A stretch of 64,000 nt of DNA, from NCBI GenBank assembly GCA_029865945.1, contig JARXAH010000094.1, positions 28,609 to 92,608 of the forward strand, in the 5' to 3' direction. Below the pieces are notes generated by a model. The model searched no databases. It saw only the letters and a list, made by a program, of their open reading frames with translations, and had not been told where the DNA came from. Shown in pieces: positions 43,578 to 52,155 of the stretch (positions are counted from its first letter, which is position 1; the number at the start of each line of letters is the position of its first letter). Both the position numbers and the translations under genes were made by a program. The DNA is from Bacteriovoracaceae bacterium (GTDB taxonomy: Bacteria; Bdellovibrionota; Bacteriovoracia; Bacteriovoracales; Bacteriovoracaceae).

Positions 43578-45165
43578 GGGTTTCCTTCATTTCTTTTAAT
43601 TGAATCGTAAATCTGGTGGGATGGGTTTTAAAGGTAAGATTTCCTCCCATCGATTTAACTACTTTAGAGACGATATTGAGACCAAGTCCAAGGCCTTCAC
43701 TTCTTCCACTTTTCACAAACTCCCCTACCATATCCTCTAGATTATCAAAATCGCTATGTCCAGCATCCTGGACGGTGACATCCAGCCAACGGGATGTACC
43801 TTGCCTTGCGATTTCTAGTTTTATCAAGATGGGCGCTTTTCCGTGGGATATAGCGTTATTGATGAGATTCTGCAAGCAAAGCGGAAACCAGTATTCATCA
43901 ATGTGAAAAGGTTGATCATTCAATAGACCTACAAATTTAATGTTATCGTATTCGTCTAATAAACCCTCTATATAACCATTAATAGAGGAAACCCATTTTA
44001 AATTCAAATTGATGAGTGAGGTAGTGAGACTAGTTTTTAAATATTTTTGGCTAGTCACAATTAAGCGCTGCAATCGATGGGTGCTGCTTGAAAGATCTAA
44101 AATGATACTTTGAGTTTCCTCATCAAATAAATCAATTTTTTTCATTAAACTTTCGACATTTAAAATTTGGGAAGCAATGGGAGTTCTTAGCTCATGAGAT
44201 AAAACCGATAAGGCCAATTTTCTTTTTGAGTCTTCCAGTTTTTCATTTTTTAGCTTTGATAAAATAATCCAAACCAAAACGATAATGAAGACAACAATTA
44301 ATAAAAAAGAAATAAGGTTGCGAAGGCCTCGTTTCGCAAGCAATTCTTTTAAACTTAAATTCCAGCATATTTGGGAATCAGCATAAAAACATCTTTTTCC
44401 CGGTATATTTTGTGAAATGTTAAATTCTGTATTTTGAGTAAAACTTTCAAATTGAGACCGGTCGTACACAAAATAATGACCGAGGAGTGGATTAAAAATT
44501 TCCCATTGCTGAAAGAAAACATATTTACGAGTGAGAATGACGGATTCGTTATTATAAATCGCCAATTGGGCCCATTTATTTAAGTCGGCCAAAAAAGAAT
44601 AGGGAGAAGGGAGTTCTCCTTTTTCCTCCATTATTTTTGCAAGTTCAGAAATGTGGAAATAGGCCAAATGGTTGATAGACCATTCATGAGGGGCAAATTC
44701 TTTTAGTTGAGATTCTTTTGCCATGTAAGCGTAAGATTTTCCCGCCGGATGCATAAAAGGTCTGCGCTCAAAAAAATCTTCAGGAAGTTCTTTAATAAGA
44801 TGGCACCGAAATTTTTCCCAAATCCAAAATTTAGAGGGAAAGTTTTTAGGTATATTTTGTTTTTGTATTTTTAAACATTGCTCGGCCGTAGGTTGGAAGT
44901 AATTTTGACTTTGGGAATCTTTTTTTAAATGAGAATTATCGTCTTGTGGACGCAATAAATCTGCACGAGAAATGGATTGAAAATAGTAACCCAATTCAAG
45001 TTCGCCGATAGGTTTATGAGATTTTAAAAATTGAAATTTAATTTCTTGAATGGTCGTCGTTTCTGAGCGTGAGGCCTGGTAGTCTTCATGGAAATAGACA
45101 CTATAGTGACCGACGACGGCCGCAGCTAAGAGCGCAATGACAAAGAGTAAGGAATAAAACTTCAT
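43570..45165 (-). CDS. Sensor histidine kinase
   Basis: A 531-residue membrane kinase. TM1 is at about 5-22, a large periplasmic sensor domain spans about 25-283 (Tyr/Phe/Trp-rich, unrelated to families I know), TM2 lies at about 288-306, and no HAMP is evident before the dimerisation helix. Phospho-acceptor His324 is in LSHELRTP; the N box is LQNLINNAISHG, the G1 box DAGHSD is slightly altered and the G2 box reads GLGLGLNIV. Start and stop overlap the neighbours (TAATG with the exported peptidase gene, 8 bp with the regulator gene). Confidence 0.93.
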   Translation of the reverse strand: MKFYSLLFVIALLAAAVVGHYSVYFHEDYQASRSETTTIQEIKFQFLKSHKPIGELELGYYFQSISRADLLRPQDDNSHLKKDSQSQNYFQPTAEQCLKIQKQNIPKNFPSKFWIWEKFRCHLIKELPEDFFERRPFMHPAGKSYAYMAKESQLKEFAPHEWSINHLAYFHISELAKIMEEKGELPSPYSFLADLNKWAQLAIYNNESVILTRKYVFFQQWEIFNPLLGHYFVYDRSQFESFTQNTEFNISQNIPGKRCFYADSQICWNLSLKELLAKRGLRNLISFLLIVVFIIVLVWIILSKLKNEKLEDSKRKLALSVLSHELRTPIASQILNVESLMKKIDLFDEETQSIILDLSSSTHRLQRLIVTSQKYLKTSLTTSLINLNLKWVSSINGYIEGLLDEYDNIKFVGLLNDQPFHIDEYWFPLCLQNLINNAISHGKAPILIKLEIARQGTSRWLDVTVQDAGHSDFDNLEDMVGEFVKSGRSEGLGLGLNIVSKVVKSMGGNLTFKTHPTRFTIQLKEMKETHG

Positions 45166-47765
45166 TAGAACCTAACATCTACTCCTAAATAGAGATTGAG
45201 TCCACCCTCAATCGCGCTGTAGTTAAAAGGTTTTGCGTAAGCGAAGGAAAATTTAATGGGAAGTAAATAAAACACGCTCGTATTAAAGGCCAGTCCTGCG
45301 TGCCAACTTTCAATTTCTGGGTTGCGGCCAATACGATTCTCTAATACCACCCAATCACTTTGCAAGTATTCAAGGCCCCAAAACCACTCCATTGAGCGAA
45401 CAGTAAATGAGCTCAGTCCGTTGCTTGGATTTTTATACCAAAACCGATATTGATGTTGCACCATGGCCGAAGTTAATTCCCTTCCAAAAATTCCCGAAGG
45501 TGCTACGACGTAAGACGGAAAGGAAATGGTGCCAAAGAAAAAATTGGGAACTCCACCGCCGTAAAATGCACCCTCTCTTGCGGTGCCTGAGGGAGTGATG
45601 AGACGAGCGTGGTGAACTTGATGGGAAATATAATTATCTTCCGAAAGGCGCCATTGCCATTCTTGCCTCAACCGATATCCATAATAACTTTCGCCGTTGA
45701 AATCGGCCCGTTGCTGGATAGCGGCGACTTGCCAATCGGCCAATTGCCAAAACGCACCGATTTCAAAATTTTTATAAACCACTCGCTGATCAATCACGAA
45801 ACCATTAATTTTTCTTGCGTACAATAAATCGTTTTGATCTTCCTTATTGACGAGACCCTGTGCCATATACATCCATTTGTCTCCTCGCTTAGTCCAAGTA
45901 GGTCCAGCAAAAACGGATTCACGTATATTAAATTCCTCTGAGTTTTCAGAAAAACGAGCGATGAATTTGTTATATCCAACAACTCCTCCAAAATCGGCCC
46001 AAGGCATGGATTCAATATTATAGATTGCCCCACCTGACCAATGATTGTGATTGCCAGTATTCGTGTTATAGATTGCTGTCAGATCGAGGCGATGTCGCTG
46101 CATCGGATCTTGCATATGAGTGGTGGCCATGAGGGAGTCCATATTTCCACCAGAGAAATATTGTAAAAATAAATAATCGACCCCAAAGTATTTTACTGGC
46201 CAATATGTTTGAACAGATTCTGGATTGAGAGGGACGGCCGATTTTTTTATCTCAGCAAGATGATTAGCGGAAGCCCCACTGTTTAAATTTGATACCATCC
46301 GTGTTCTATTTTTATTGGGAGTAGTAACAAATGAAGGAGACATAAAATAAGAAAATTCTTGTTTTTGAGAATGAAAACTCACATCAAAAAGGGGATTGGG
46401 TGTGTTGATGATTTCCATTTTGTCAGGGGCCGCTTCGGCCTTATTATCTTTCACTACTAAAACATGCTTTCCTGCTTGAAAAAACCAGCAAAATATTTTT
46501 TGATTTTTGAGAGGATAAAATCTCACTAACTGCCGCTGTGTTACTTCTCCCGATTTTAATTGGCAGCCATCGGTAGAGATTTTTTGCCATTCTCTTTTCT
46601 GATCCCATTGGTAAAATTCTCTCACCCCAGTGGTAAATCCTTCCCAGTAGAGTCCCACGAAAACCTCTTCATTCCCTTTGTCATCTGAGGAAGAATAAAT
46701 TTGCTCCACGGGATAGGGAAAGGCGCGACTAAAAGATTTTTTGTCCTTTAATTTATGGATCCAAACTTTTCTCGCTGTCACTTGTTCTGCCTGTCGGCCT
46801 TTATTTCCCTCGTCGGATACCCATGCACGCCAAATTTTTCCTTGGAAATTTCCCGCAAATAAATCTTGGGATCTATTTTCATTAGAAAAATGATCGTTAG
46901 TCAGATCATCTTCCAGTGAATCAATGAAACTATAATAATCTTTAAAAATATTTTCAGAGGTGCAAAATTTGTAGCGTTTATCAATAAAGAGGGGAAGCGA
47001 TTCAGAATTTTGCTTCGCCCAACAACTCAAGAGGCCTGGATGTTTTTGCTCAGCATAATCCAAGAAGAGGCCGCCAAACCAGTAGGCCAAACCGCCGTAA
47101 GGATAGATATTGGGAAAGTCCATGCAACTAAAGGAGGTGCATTTGTTTTTGCGTTTAAAATAATTGATGAGTGATTGCTTAATGCGAGGGTCGTTGATGC
47201 GGCCCTCTGAAGTAATTTTTGATTCTGCCCAAACGGCAATACCTTCTAAAAACCACCTAGGATTAATACCGGCCCACTTAGCGGTCGATCCAAAAATGGA
47301 ACGAAAAACTTGCATCCACCCATGAGTCATTTCAATCGTTAAAATATGAGTGTACTCATGAACGACCAGCACGCGAACCCAATCCTGGGTCCCCATGAGA
47401 GAGGAATCTCCAAACGGTGGAAAATTAATCAGATTAATCATATTGTAGGGAAAAACTAGGGCAGATCCATTGGCCGAGTTGGCCATTTGGTTGACGGTGA
47501 AGTGAATGTTCGCTCTAGGAATGTAATCAAAGTATTCATGAAGTTTTGAAAAATCTTCTTTGGCGACTTTAATAACCTTGTCGGCGAAGGCCTGATCTTG
47601 TTCTAGGTAGTGAATAAAAAATTCAGTGGTGCGTTCATGGTAAGTGAGCGCAAATTTTTGCGTGAGCGTTCTTGCGGCAGCAAGCTGACACGCACCAGGA
47701 ATAGTCAAAACCATGACTAATAAAAAAAAAATTTGCGATTTCCAACAAATGGTCAATTTTTTCAT
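45165..47765 (-). CDS. Large exported metallopeptidase / beta-rich outer-membrane-type protein
   Basis: An 866-residue exported protein. After the signal peptide (to about residue 30), a gluzincin-like domain carries HEYTH at 136-140 and Glu174 in WFLEGIAVWAES, the HExxH...E arrangement of the peptidase MA clan. The middle (about 290-500) has WxW/F-rich strands consistent with a propeller. The last 340 residues alternate aromatic and polar residues and end in GLNLYLGVDVRF, the C-terminal Phe typical of outer-membrane barrels. It heads the histidine-kinase operon, coupled by TAATG. Catalytic activity and localisation are inferred. Confidence 0.82.
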   Translation of the reverse strand: MKKLTICWKSQIFFLLVMVLTIPGACQLAAARTLTQKFALTYHERTTEFFIHYLEQDQAFADKVIKVAKEDFSKLHEYFDYIPRANIHFTVNQMANSANGSALVFPYNMINLINFPPFGDSSLMGTQDWVRVLVVHEYTHILTIEMTHGWMQVFRSIFGSTAKWAGINPRWFLEGIAVWAESKITSEGRINDPRIKQSLINYFKRKNKCTSFSCMDFPNIYPYGGLAYWFGGLFLDYAEQKHPGLLSCWAKQNSESLPLFIDKRYKFCTSENIFKDYYSFIDSLEDDLTNDHFSNENRSQDLFAGNFQGKIWRAWVSDEGNKGRQAEQVTARKVWIHKLKDKKSFSRAFPYPVEQIYSSSDDKGNEEVFVGLYWEGFTTGVREFYQWDQKREWQKISTDGCQLKSGEVTQRQLVRFYPLKNQKIFCWFFQAGKHVLVVKDNKAEAAPDKMEIINTPNPLFDVSFHSQKQEFSYFMSPSFVTTPNKNRTRMVSNLNSGASANHLAEIKKSAVPLNPESVQTYWPVKYFGVDYLFLQYFSGGNMDSLMATTHMQDPMQRHRLDLTAIYNTNTGNHNHWSGGAIYNIESMPWADFGGVVGYNKFIARFSENSEEFNIRESVFAGPTWTKRGDKWMYMAQGLVNKEDQNDLLYARKINGFVIDQRVVYKNFEIGAFWQLADWQVAAIQQRADFNGESYYGYRLRQEWQWRLSEDNYISHQVHHARLITPSGTAREGAFYGGGVPNFFFGTISFPSYVVAPSGIFGRELTSAMVQHQYRFWYKNPSNGLSSFTVRSMEWFWGLEYLQSDWVVLENRIGRNPEIESWHAGLAFNTSVFYLLPIKFSFAYAKPFNYSAIEGGLNLYLGVDVRF

Positions 47766-47775
47766 GGCTTTCTTT

Positions 47776-47804
47776 TTGTCATTCCGTATTCAAGTGATTA
47801 AAAT
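47776..47804 (+). promoter_or_regulatory. Predicted promoter of pal
   Basis: TTGTCA (47776-47781) and TAAAAT (47799-47804), each one base from consensus, are separated by 17 bp. The expected transcription start is about 40 bp upstream of the pal ATG. Confidence 0.5.
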
Positions 47805-47850
47805 AAATAAAATTTCGATTCCCATACTTATTGTTTTTTAAGGAGATCCC

Positions 47851-48348
47851 ATGCAACTTGTTTTGAAAACGTTTGGACTTTTAACTATTTTGGCAGTTTT
47901 TAGTTGTTCTTCAAGTAAAAAAGCTGATTCTTTAACAGATGGAACTGGAAGTGTTGATGGAAGTGGTCAGAGATCACTTAAATTAAACGGCGATTCTGAT
48001 TCTTTAAGTGCTGGGGAATTAAGCACTGTTTATTTTGCTTTTGATTCTGCTTCACTTGATGAAGTTGCAAAAAGCACACTTAAATCTAACGCAGAATTCC
48101 TTAAGAAAAATGGTAATCTAAAAATTCAAGTGGAAGGCCACTGTGATGAAAGAGGCGGAGTTCAGTATAACTTAGCACTCAGTGAAAAAAGAGCGAAGAG
48201 TGTTGTTGATTTCTACAAAGGTTTAGGAATTGGAACAGCTCGCTTGACTAATATTGGCTACGGAAAAGAAAGACCCTTAGATATGGGCCACGACGAAGCT
48301 GCTTGGGCAAAAAATCGCCGTGCAAATTTTGTGATCACAGCTCAGTAA
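47851..48348 (+). CDS. pal: Peptidoglycan-associated lipoprotein Pal
   Basis: An outer-membrane lipoprotein that binds peptidoglycan and works with Tol proteins in envelope constriction. The 165-residue protein has a lipobox VFSC (Cys19), a Ser/Gly linker and an OmpA-like domain at about 55-165. That domain contains YFAFDSASLDEVA, QVEGHCDERGGVQYNLALSEKRA (in part: GHCDERGGVQYNLALSEKRA) and GYGKERPLD. AAGGAGA precedes the ATG. No tol genes are in the window. A long hairpin follows the stop. Confidence 0.95.
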   Translation: MQLVLKTFGLLTILAVFSCSSSKKADSLTDGTGSVDGSGQRSLKLNGDSDSLSAGELSTVYFAFDSASLDEVAKSTLKSNAEFLKKNGNLKIQVEGHCDERGGVQYNLALSEKRAKSVVDFYKGLGIGTARLTNIGYGKERPLDMGHDEAAWAKNRRANFVITAQ

Positions 48349-48372
48349 TTTATTGTATCATTGTTCTATGAT

Positions 48373-48433
48373 AAAAAAGCTTAATTTTGGTGCAACAAGT
48401 AACTCTTTGATGCATTCGAAATTAAGCTTTTTT
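48373..48433 (+). terminator. Hairpin with T run after pal, overlapping the next gene's start region
   Basis: Perfect 15-base arms AAAAAAGCTTAATTT (48373-48387) and AAATTAAGCTTTTTT (48419-48433), the latter extended by more T, enclose a 31-base loop. It starts 24 bp after the pal stop and has the layout of an intrinsic terminator. The ATG of the DUF4398 gene at 48410 lies in its loop. Confidence 0.6.
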
Positions 48434-48718
48434 TTTGTTTTTAGTTTATTTTTTTGGATAAGTAGCTGCACCGTCGCAACGACAAGGCCAAAAATGGAAT
48501 TAAAGCTCGCCCAAGTTGCCTTTGCAGCGGCGCAAAATGCAGGAGCGGAAGAACTAAGTCCCCAAAAATATCGAATGGCTGAAATTGGACTCATCAAAGC
48601 TAAATCTGCTTATCGTCGCAAGGCCTTTGATGCCGCAAAACGCTATTGCTTAATAAGCATCAGATATGCTGAAGAGGCAGAATTAGAGGCCGTTAAATCA
48701 AAATTTATTCGTGAGTAA
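48410..48718 (+). CDS. DUF4398-like small lipoprotein
   Basis: A 102-residue outer-membrane-type lipoprotein (lipobox ISSC, Cys20) whose mature part is a helical Ala/Glu-rich domain: AQVAFAAAQNAGAEELSPQ and AEIGLIKAKSAYRRKAFDAAKRY. This is the DUF4398 pattern, commonly found beside OmpA-domain or CpoB-type genes. The start is ambiguous: ATG 48410 gives a clean signal peptide, while ATG 48368 adds 14 residues from the left hairpin arm. Neither has a good ribosome site. It lies between pal and cpoB, 16 bp from the latter. Confidence 0.75.
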   Translation: MHSKLSFFFVFSLFFWISSCTVATTRPKMELKLAQVAFAAAQNAGAEELSPQKYRMAEIGLIKAKSAYRRKAFDAAKRYCLISIRYAEEAELEAVKSKFIRE

Positions 48719-48734
48719 AATTAAAGGATAGAAA

Positions 48735-49655
48735 ATGCAAAAAATTTTTCGCAGGATCGGGTTAGTATTTTCACTCTGCGCCCTTAGCTCCTGCTTCCAA
48801 ACTTCTGAGGAAATCATGCGTGAGCAACGTGTTTCCCAAGTTGATCAAGAACTACAGCAGTCCAGGGTACACGTCGCTGAAATGACCTCTAAGCAAAAAG
48901 ATCTACAAGACCAAATCAATCAATTGAATGGAAAATTAGAAGAAATTGTTCACCAAAAAAATCAATTATCAGACGGACAAGTTGGACAAATCACCCAACT
49001 TCTCACTGGTCAGAAGACCGAAATGGAATCCTTAAAATTAGAAATTAAAAAACAAAATGATACGATTACGGAATTACAAGAAAAATTAAAAATTCAAACT
49101 GCTTACATGCAAGAAGTAACTCAGGGACTTGATCATATTAGTAGTACCTCCCCTAACTCAAAAAAAGACAAAAAAAATAAAATGAAGAACAAAGAAAAAG
49201 AGAGGGAAAAAGATAAGGAAAAGGAATCTGAGAGCGAAAAAGAAGCAAAAAATCAAAAGAACGACAACAAAGGTGACAGCAAAGATTTTCAATCAAAAAT
49301 TTCCCTCGTCGAAAATCAAATCAAGTCTGGAAAATTAGATGAGGCCAAAGCGTTGTGTGAAAGTATTATTCAGGACAGTGCCTTTTCTCCTGGCAAACAT
49401 AATCAATGCCGCTATAAGTTAGGCGAAGTGGCCTATAAGAAAAAAAATTATGATGATGCCTTAGTTTATTTTAGTAAAATTTATACCCAATGGCCTAAAT
49501 CAACACTCGCACCAGAATCCCTATTTCAAATAGCCAAAATTTTTAAAGACCAAGGCAAGAAAACTGAGGCCAAAGCGGCCATTAGTAAGTTAGAGAAAGA
49601 ATACCCTGGTCATGAATTAATTAGTAAAGGGCAAGCGCTAACCAAGGAACAATAA
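48735..49655 (+). CDS. CpoB/YbgF-like lipoprotein with coiled coil and TPRs
   Basis: A 306-residue envelope protein: lipobox LSSC (Cys20), a coiled coil at about 30-130 (Gln/Glu/Lys/Leu heptads), a very Lys/Glu-rich spacer at about 145-185, and a C-terminal TPR domain (CRYKLGEVAYKKKNYDDALVYF in part: LGEVAYKKKNYDDALVYF; TLAPESLFQIAKIFKDQGK). This is the domain order of CpoB, which couples Pal/Tol to peptidoglycan synthesis; the lipid anchor differs from E. coli CpoB, which is soluble. Its TAA overlaps the proposed AUU start of tsaD. Confidence 0.85.
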   Translation: MQKIFRRIGLVFSLCALSSCFQTSEEIMREQRVSQVDQELQQSRVHVAEMTSKQKDLQDQINQLNGKLEEIVHQKNQLSDGQVGQITQLLTGQKTEMESLKLEIKKQNDTITELQEKLKIQTAYMQEVTQGLDHISSTSPNSKKDKKNKMKNKEKEREKDKEKESESEKEAKNQKNDNKGDSKDFQSKISLVENQIKSGKLDEAKALCESIIQDSAFSPGKHNQCRYKLGEVAYKKKNYDDALVYFSKIYTQWPKSTLAPESLFQIAKIFKDQGKKTEAKAAISKLEKEYPGHELISKGQALTKEQ

Positions 49656-50779
49656 TTAGTATCTCTAGAATTCTAGGTATAGAAACAAGCTGCGATGAAA
49701 CTTCCTTAGCTATTATTTCGAAAGGAAGTGGAACTCCTCTTCTTATTGATCATGAAATCTACTCCCACGATACGGCCTTGCAAAAATGGGGCGGCGTAGT
49801 TCCCGAGCTTGCCGCGCGCTATCATGCAGAAAAACTTCCTCTCATGTTTTCAGAGATGCTGAAAAAAAATTCTCTAAACATGGACGACATCAATTATATT
49901 GGCGTCACCAATGCACCAGGATTAATTGGGCCACTGCTCACGGGCCTAAGTTTTGCAAAAACGCTTTCCCTATTAAACGAAATTCCCATTTTAGGAGTAA
50001 ACCATTTGTTTGCTCATTTAGAGGCCATTTTCCTCTCCCATAGTGAAGATGAAGTAACTTACCCTTATCTGGGGTGCTTATTTAGTGGAGGCCATAGTTT
50101 ATTTGTCTTAGTGACATCCTCCTTCAATTGGGAGTTTTTGGGATCCACTATCGACGATGCGGCCGGAGAGGCCTTTGATAAGGGTGGAAAATTGCTTGGC
50201 ATCCCCTACCCTAGTGGAAGAATCATTGATGAACTATCAGTATACGGGGACCCCACAAAAATTCAATTTCCAAGACCTATGGCCTCCAAAGAATACGGCA
50301 TGAAGATGAGTTTCTCTGGATTAAAAAATTCCTTTCGCTTAAAAGTAGAAGAATCCAAGTTAGATATAAGCACTTTTCCTGAACATTGGTGGAAGACGCG
50401 TCAAAGTGGTGAGAATTGGCAATTTATCTACGATCTTTTTGCCAGCTATCAAAATGCCATTACGAAATCATTAGTTGAAAAAATGCAATTGGCGCACGAG
50501 AGTGCCTGCAAGAATTTCAACATTGATACGAAATCGCTGCCCGTTGTTTTTGGTGGTGGAGTGGCCTGCAATAGTAGTCTTAGGGCCAAAGTCATTGATT
50601 GGGCCGCAAAAAAAAATGTGAAATCCTTCTTTGTTGAACCCAAATATTGCACAGATAATGGAGCGATGATTGCTAACTGGACTTACCGCAATCTTCATCG
50701 CTGTACGCCGTTTCCGGAATGCTTGGCCATCGATGCCCATAGCTCGATCTTAAATAAAATGAAAGACCACTTCGTATGA
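49655..50779 (+). CDS. tsaD: tRNA threonylcarbamoyltransferase TsaD, probable AUU start
   Basis: TsaD transfers threonylcarbamoyl to A37 of ANN-decoding tRNAs, an essential modification. The conserved N-terminus RILGIETSCDETSLAII is present in frame from 49655, but between it and the in-frame stop at 49625 there is no ATG, GTG or TTG. The best start is ATT at 49655, overlapping the upstream stop (TAATT) with AAGGA six bases before it. This gives 374 residues. The metal motif NHLFAHLEA, SGGH, DDAAGEAFDKGG, FGGGVACNSSLR and CTDNGAMIA are intact. An ATC at 49661 or a base error is possible. It overlaps rsmA by 4 bp. Confidence 0.9.
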   Translation: MSISRILGIETSCDETSLAIISKGSGTPLLIDHEIYSHDTALQKWGGVVPELAARYHAEKLPLMFSEMLKKNSLNMDDINYIGVTNAPGLIGPLLTGLSFAKTLSLLNEIPILGVNHLFAHLEAIFLSHSEDEVTYPYLGCLFSGGHSLFVLVTSSFNWEFLGSTIDDAAGEAFDKGGKLLGIPYPSGRIIDELSVYGDPTKIQFPRPMASKEYGMKMSFSGLKNSFRLKVEESKLDISTFPEHWWKTRQSGENWQFIYDLFASYQNAITKSLVEKMQLAHESACKNFNIDTKSLPVVFGGGVACNSSLRAKVIDWAAKKNVKSFFVEPKYCTDNGAMIANWTYRNLHRCTPFPECLAIDAHSSILNKMKDHFV

Positions 50780-51603
50780 AAAATGAAACATTCAAATTTA
50801 AGATGGAGGCCAATAAATCTCTTGGGCAGCACTTTCTCAAAACAAAATCAGTGATTGATAAGATTTGTACCTTGCCCATAGGTGATGCGGATAAAGAAAA
50901 AATTGATTTCATACTTGAAGTTGGCCCAGGTCCCGGCGTTTTAACGGTGCCATTAAAAGAGCACGGGATTCCCCTTTATGTGATCGAAAAAGATTCGCGA
51001 ACCAAAGAATATTTAGAAGAGTTATTAGGTGTCGATCATGTCTACATGGGTGATGCCACAAAGTTAAATTTTCATGATTGGCTGCAGGAGAGAAAACTAA
51101 ATTCCAAGGCCGGTTGGTTAGTCTCTAATTTGCCATACAACGTCTCGACAGTTCTTTTGAGGTTATTTTTAGAATGCAAAGAATTTCAAAATATGACTTT
51201 AATGTTCCAACGAGAGGTGGGCGAAAAATTACTTCCCAGTTATGTTAAAAATAATAGCCTTAAGGCGCTGGTGACAAATTTTTATGAAATTTCATTAGTC
51301 GATATTGTAAAACCAGGTGCTTTTCACCCGCCTCCCAAAGTGGATTCTATTATTATCAAATTAAAACGCAGACCACATCCCAAGGTTGGCATAGATGAAA
51401 TATTAGAATTTGAAAAATTTAATCGTGAGCTATTTCAAAATCCGCGCAAACAAATTTTTAGCAAATTAAAAAATTTATTCAAAGAGAGTAATCCCTTAAT
51501 GACGGCCATGAGTGAACTACAACTATCGCCCCAAGATCGCGCGGAAACCCTTAAGATGGATCAGATTGTGGAACTCTATCAAGCTTATAAAATAGGTAGA
51601 TGA
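50776..51603 (+). CDS. rsmA: 16S rRNA dimethyladenosine transferase RsmA (KsgA)
   Basis: RsmA dimethylates two adjacent adenines near the 3' end of 16S rRNA using S-adenosylmethionine, as a late checkpoint of 30S assembly. The 275-residue protein starts with the family motif NKSLGQHFLK. The SAM site is LEVGPGPGVLT with the acidic VIEKD, and the catalytic motif is NLPYNVST. HPPPKVDSIIIKLKRR marks the junction to the C-terminal domain. ATGA overlap with tsaD implies coupling. Confidence 0.95.
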   Translation: MKNETFKFKMEANKSLGQHFLKTKSVIDKICTLPIGDADKEKIDFILEVGPGPGVLTVPLKEHGIPLYVIEKDSRTKEYLEELLGVDHVYMGDATKLNFHDWLQERKLNSKAGWLVSNLPYNVSTVLLRLFLECKEFQNMTLMFQREVGEKLLPSYVKNNSLKALVTNFYEISLVDIVKPGAFHPPPKVDSIIIKLKRRPHPKVGIDEILEFEKFNRELFQNPRKQIFSKLKNLFKESNPLMTAMSELQLSPQDRAETLKMDQIVELYQAYKIGR

Positions 51604-51680
51604 TACTTTTTATAAGGTGAGGCCAAATTTTGTAGTATGTGGTAATATCCAAAAGTAGTACTCGATCACTGGAAATATAT

Positions 51681-52121
51681 ATGTCTAAGTTAATTGCCGC
51701 CAATAAAAGAGCGGGTTTTGATTATTTCATTGAAGAAAAACTAACGGCCGGAATCGTTTTAGTAGGAACCGAAGTAAAAAGTTTGCGTTTAGGGAAAGTG
51801 ACTTTAACGGAAGCCTTCGTCACTATTAATAATGGAGAGGCTTGGGTTCATCAACTTCTCATCGGTCACTACTCCCACGGAAATCGCAACAATCACGAAG
51901 AAAATCGCAAACGAAAATTATTACTGCATAAAGATCAGATTGAAAGTTTTGATCACGTGGCGCGAACAAAAGGATTGGCCATTATTCCTTTGAGGATTTT
52001 TTTTGAAAAGTCTTATGTGAAACTTGAAATTGGTTTAGCTAAAGTAAAAAAAATTCACGACAAACGAGAAACCCTTAAGGCAAAAGACGCACAAAGAAAA
52101 ATGGATACGAGAGACTACTAG
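51681..52121 (+). CDS. smpB: SsrA-binding protein SmpB
   Basis: SmpB delivers tmRNA to stalled ribosomes. The 146-residue protein has the normal length and motifs: LIAANKRAGFDYFIEEKLTAGIVL (in part: IAANKRAGFDYFIEEKL), GTEVKSLRLGKVTLTEAF, HQLLIGHYSHGNRNNHEENRKRKLLLH in part, and a C-terminal tail HDKRETLKAKDAQRKMD that enters the decoding centre. The ATG at 51681 was chosen because the family starts there; a start at 51639 adds unrelated residues. No tmRNA gene was found next to it. Confidence 0.95.
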   Translation: MSKLIAANKRAGFDYFIEEKLTAGIVLVGTEVKSLRLGKVTLTEAFVTINNGEAWVHQLLIGHYSHGNRNNHEENRKRKLLLHKDQIESFDHVARTKGLAIIPLRIFFEKSYVKLEIGLAKVKKIHDKRETLKAKDAQRKMDTRDY

Positions 52122-52155
52122 AATAAATGTAAATTTAAATCAAACGATTAAGCCT

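Noticed and set aside
49778..50779. TTG at 49778 as the tsaD start
   Set aside because: It would delete the universally conserved GIETSCDET segment, which is present and in frame upstream.
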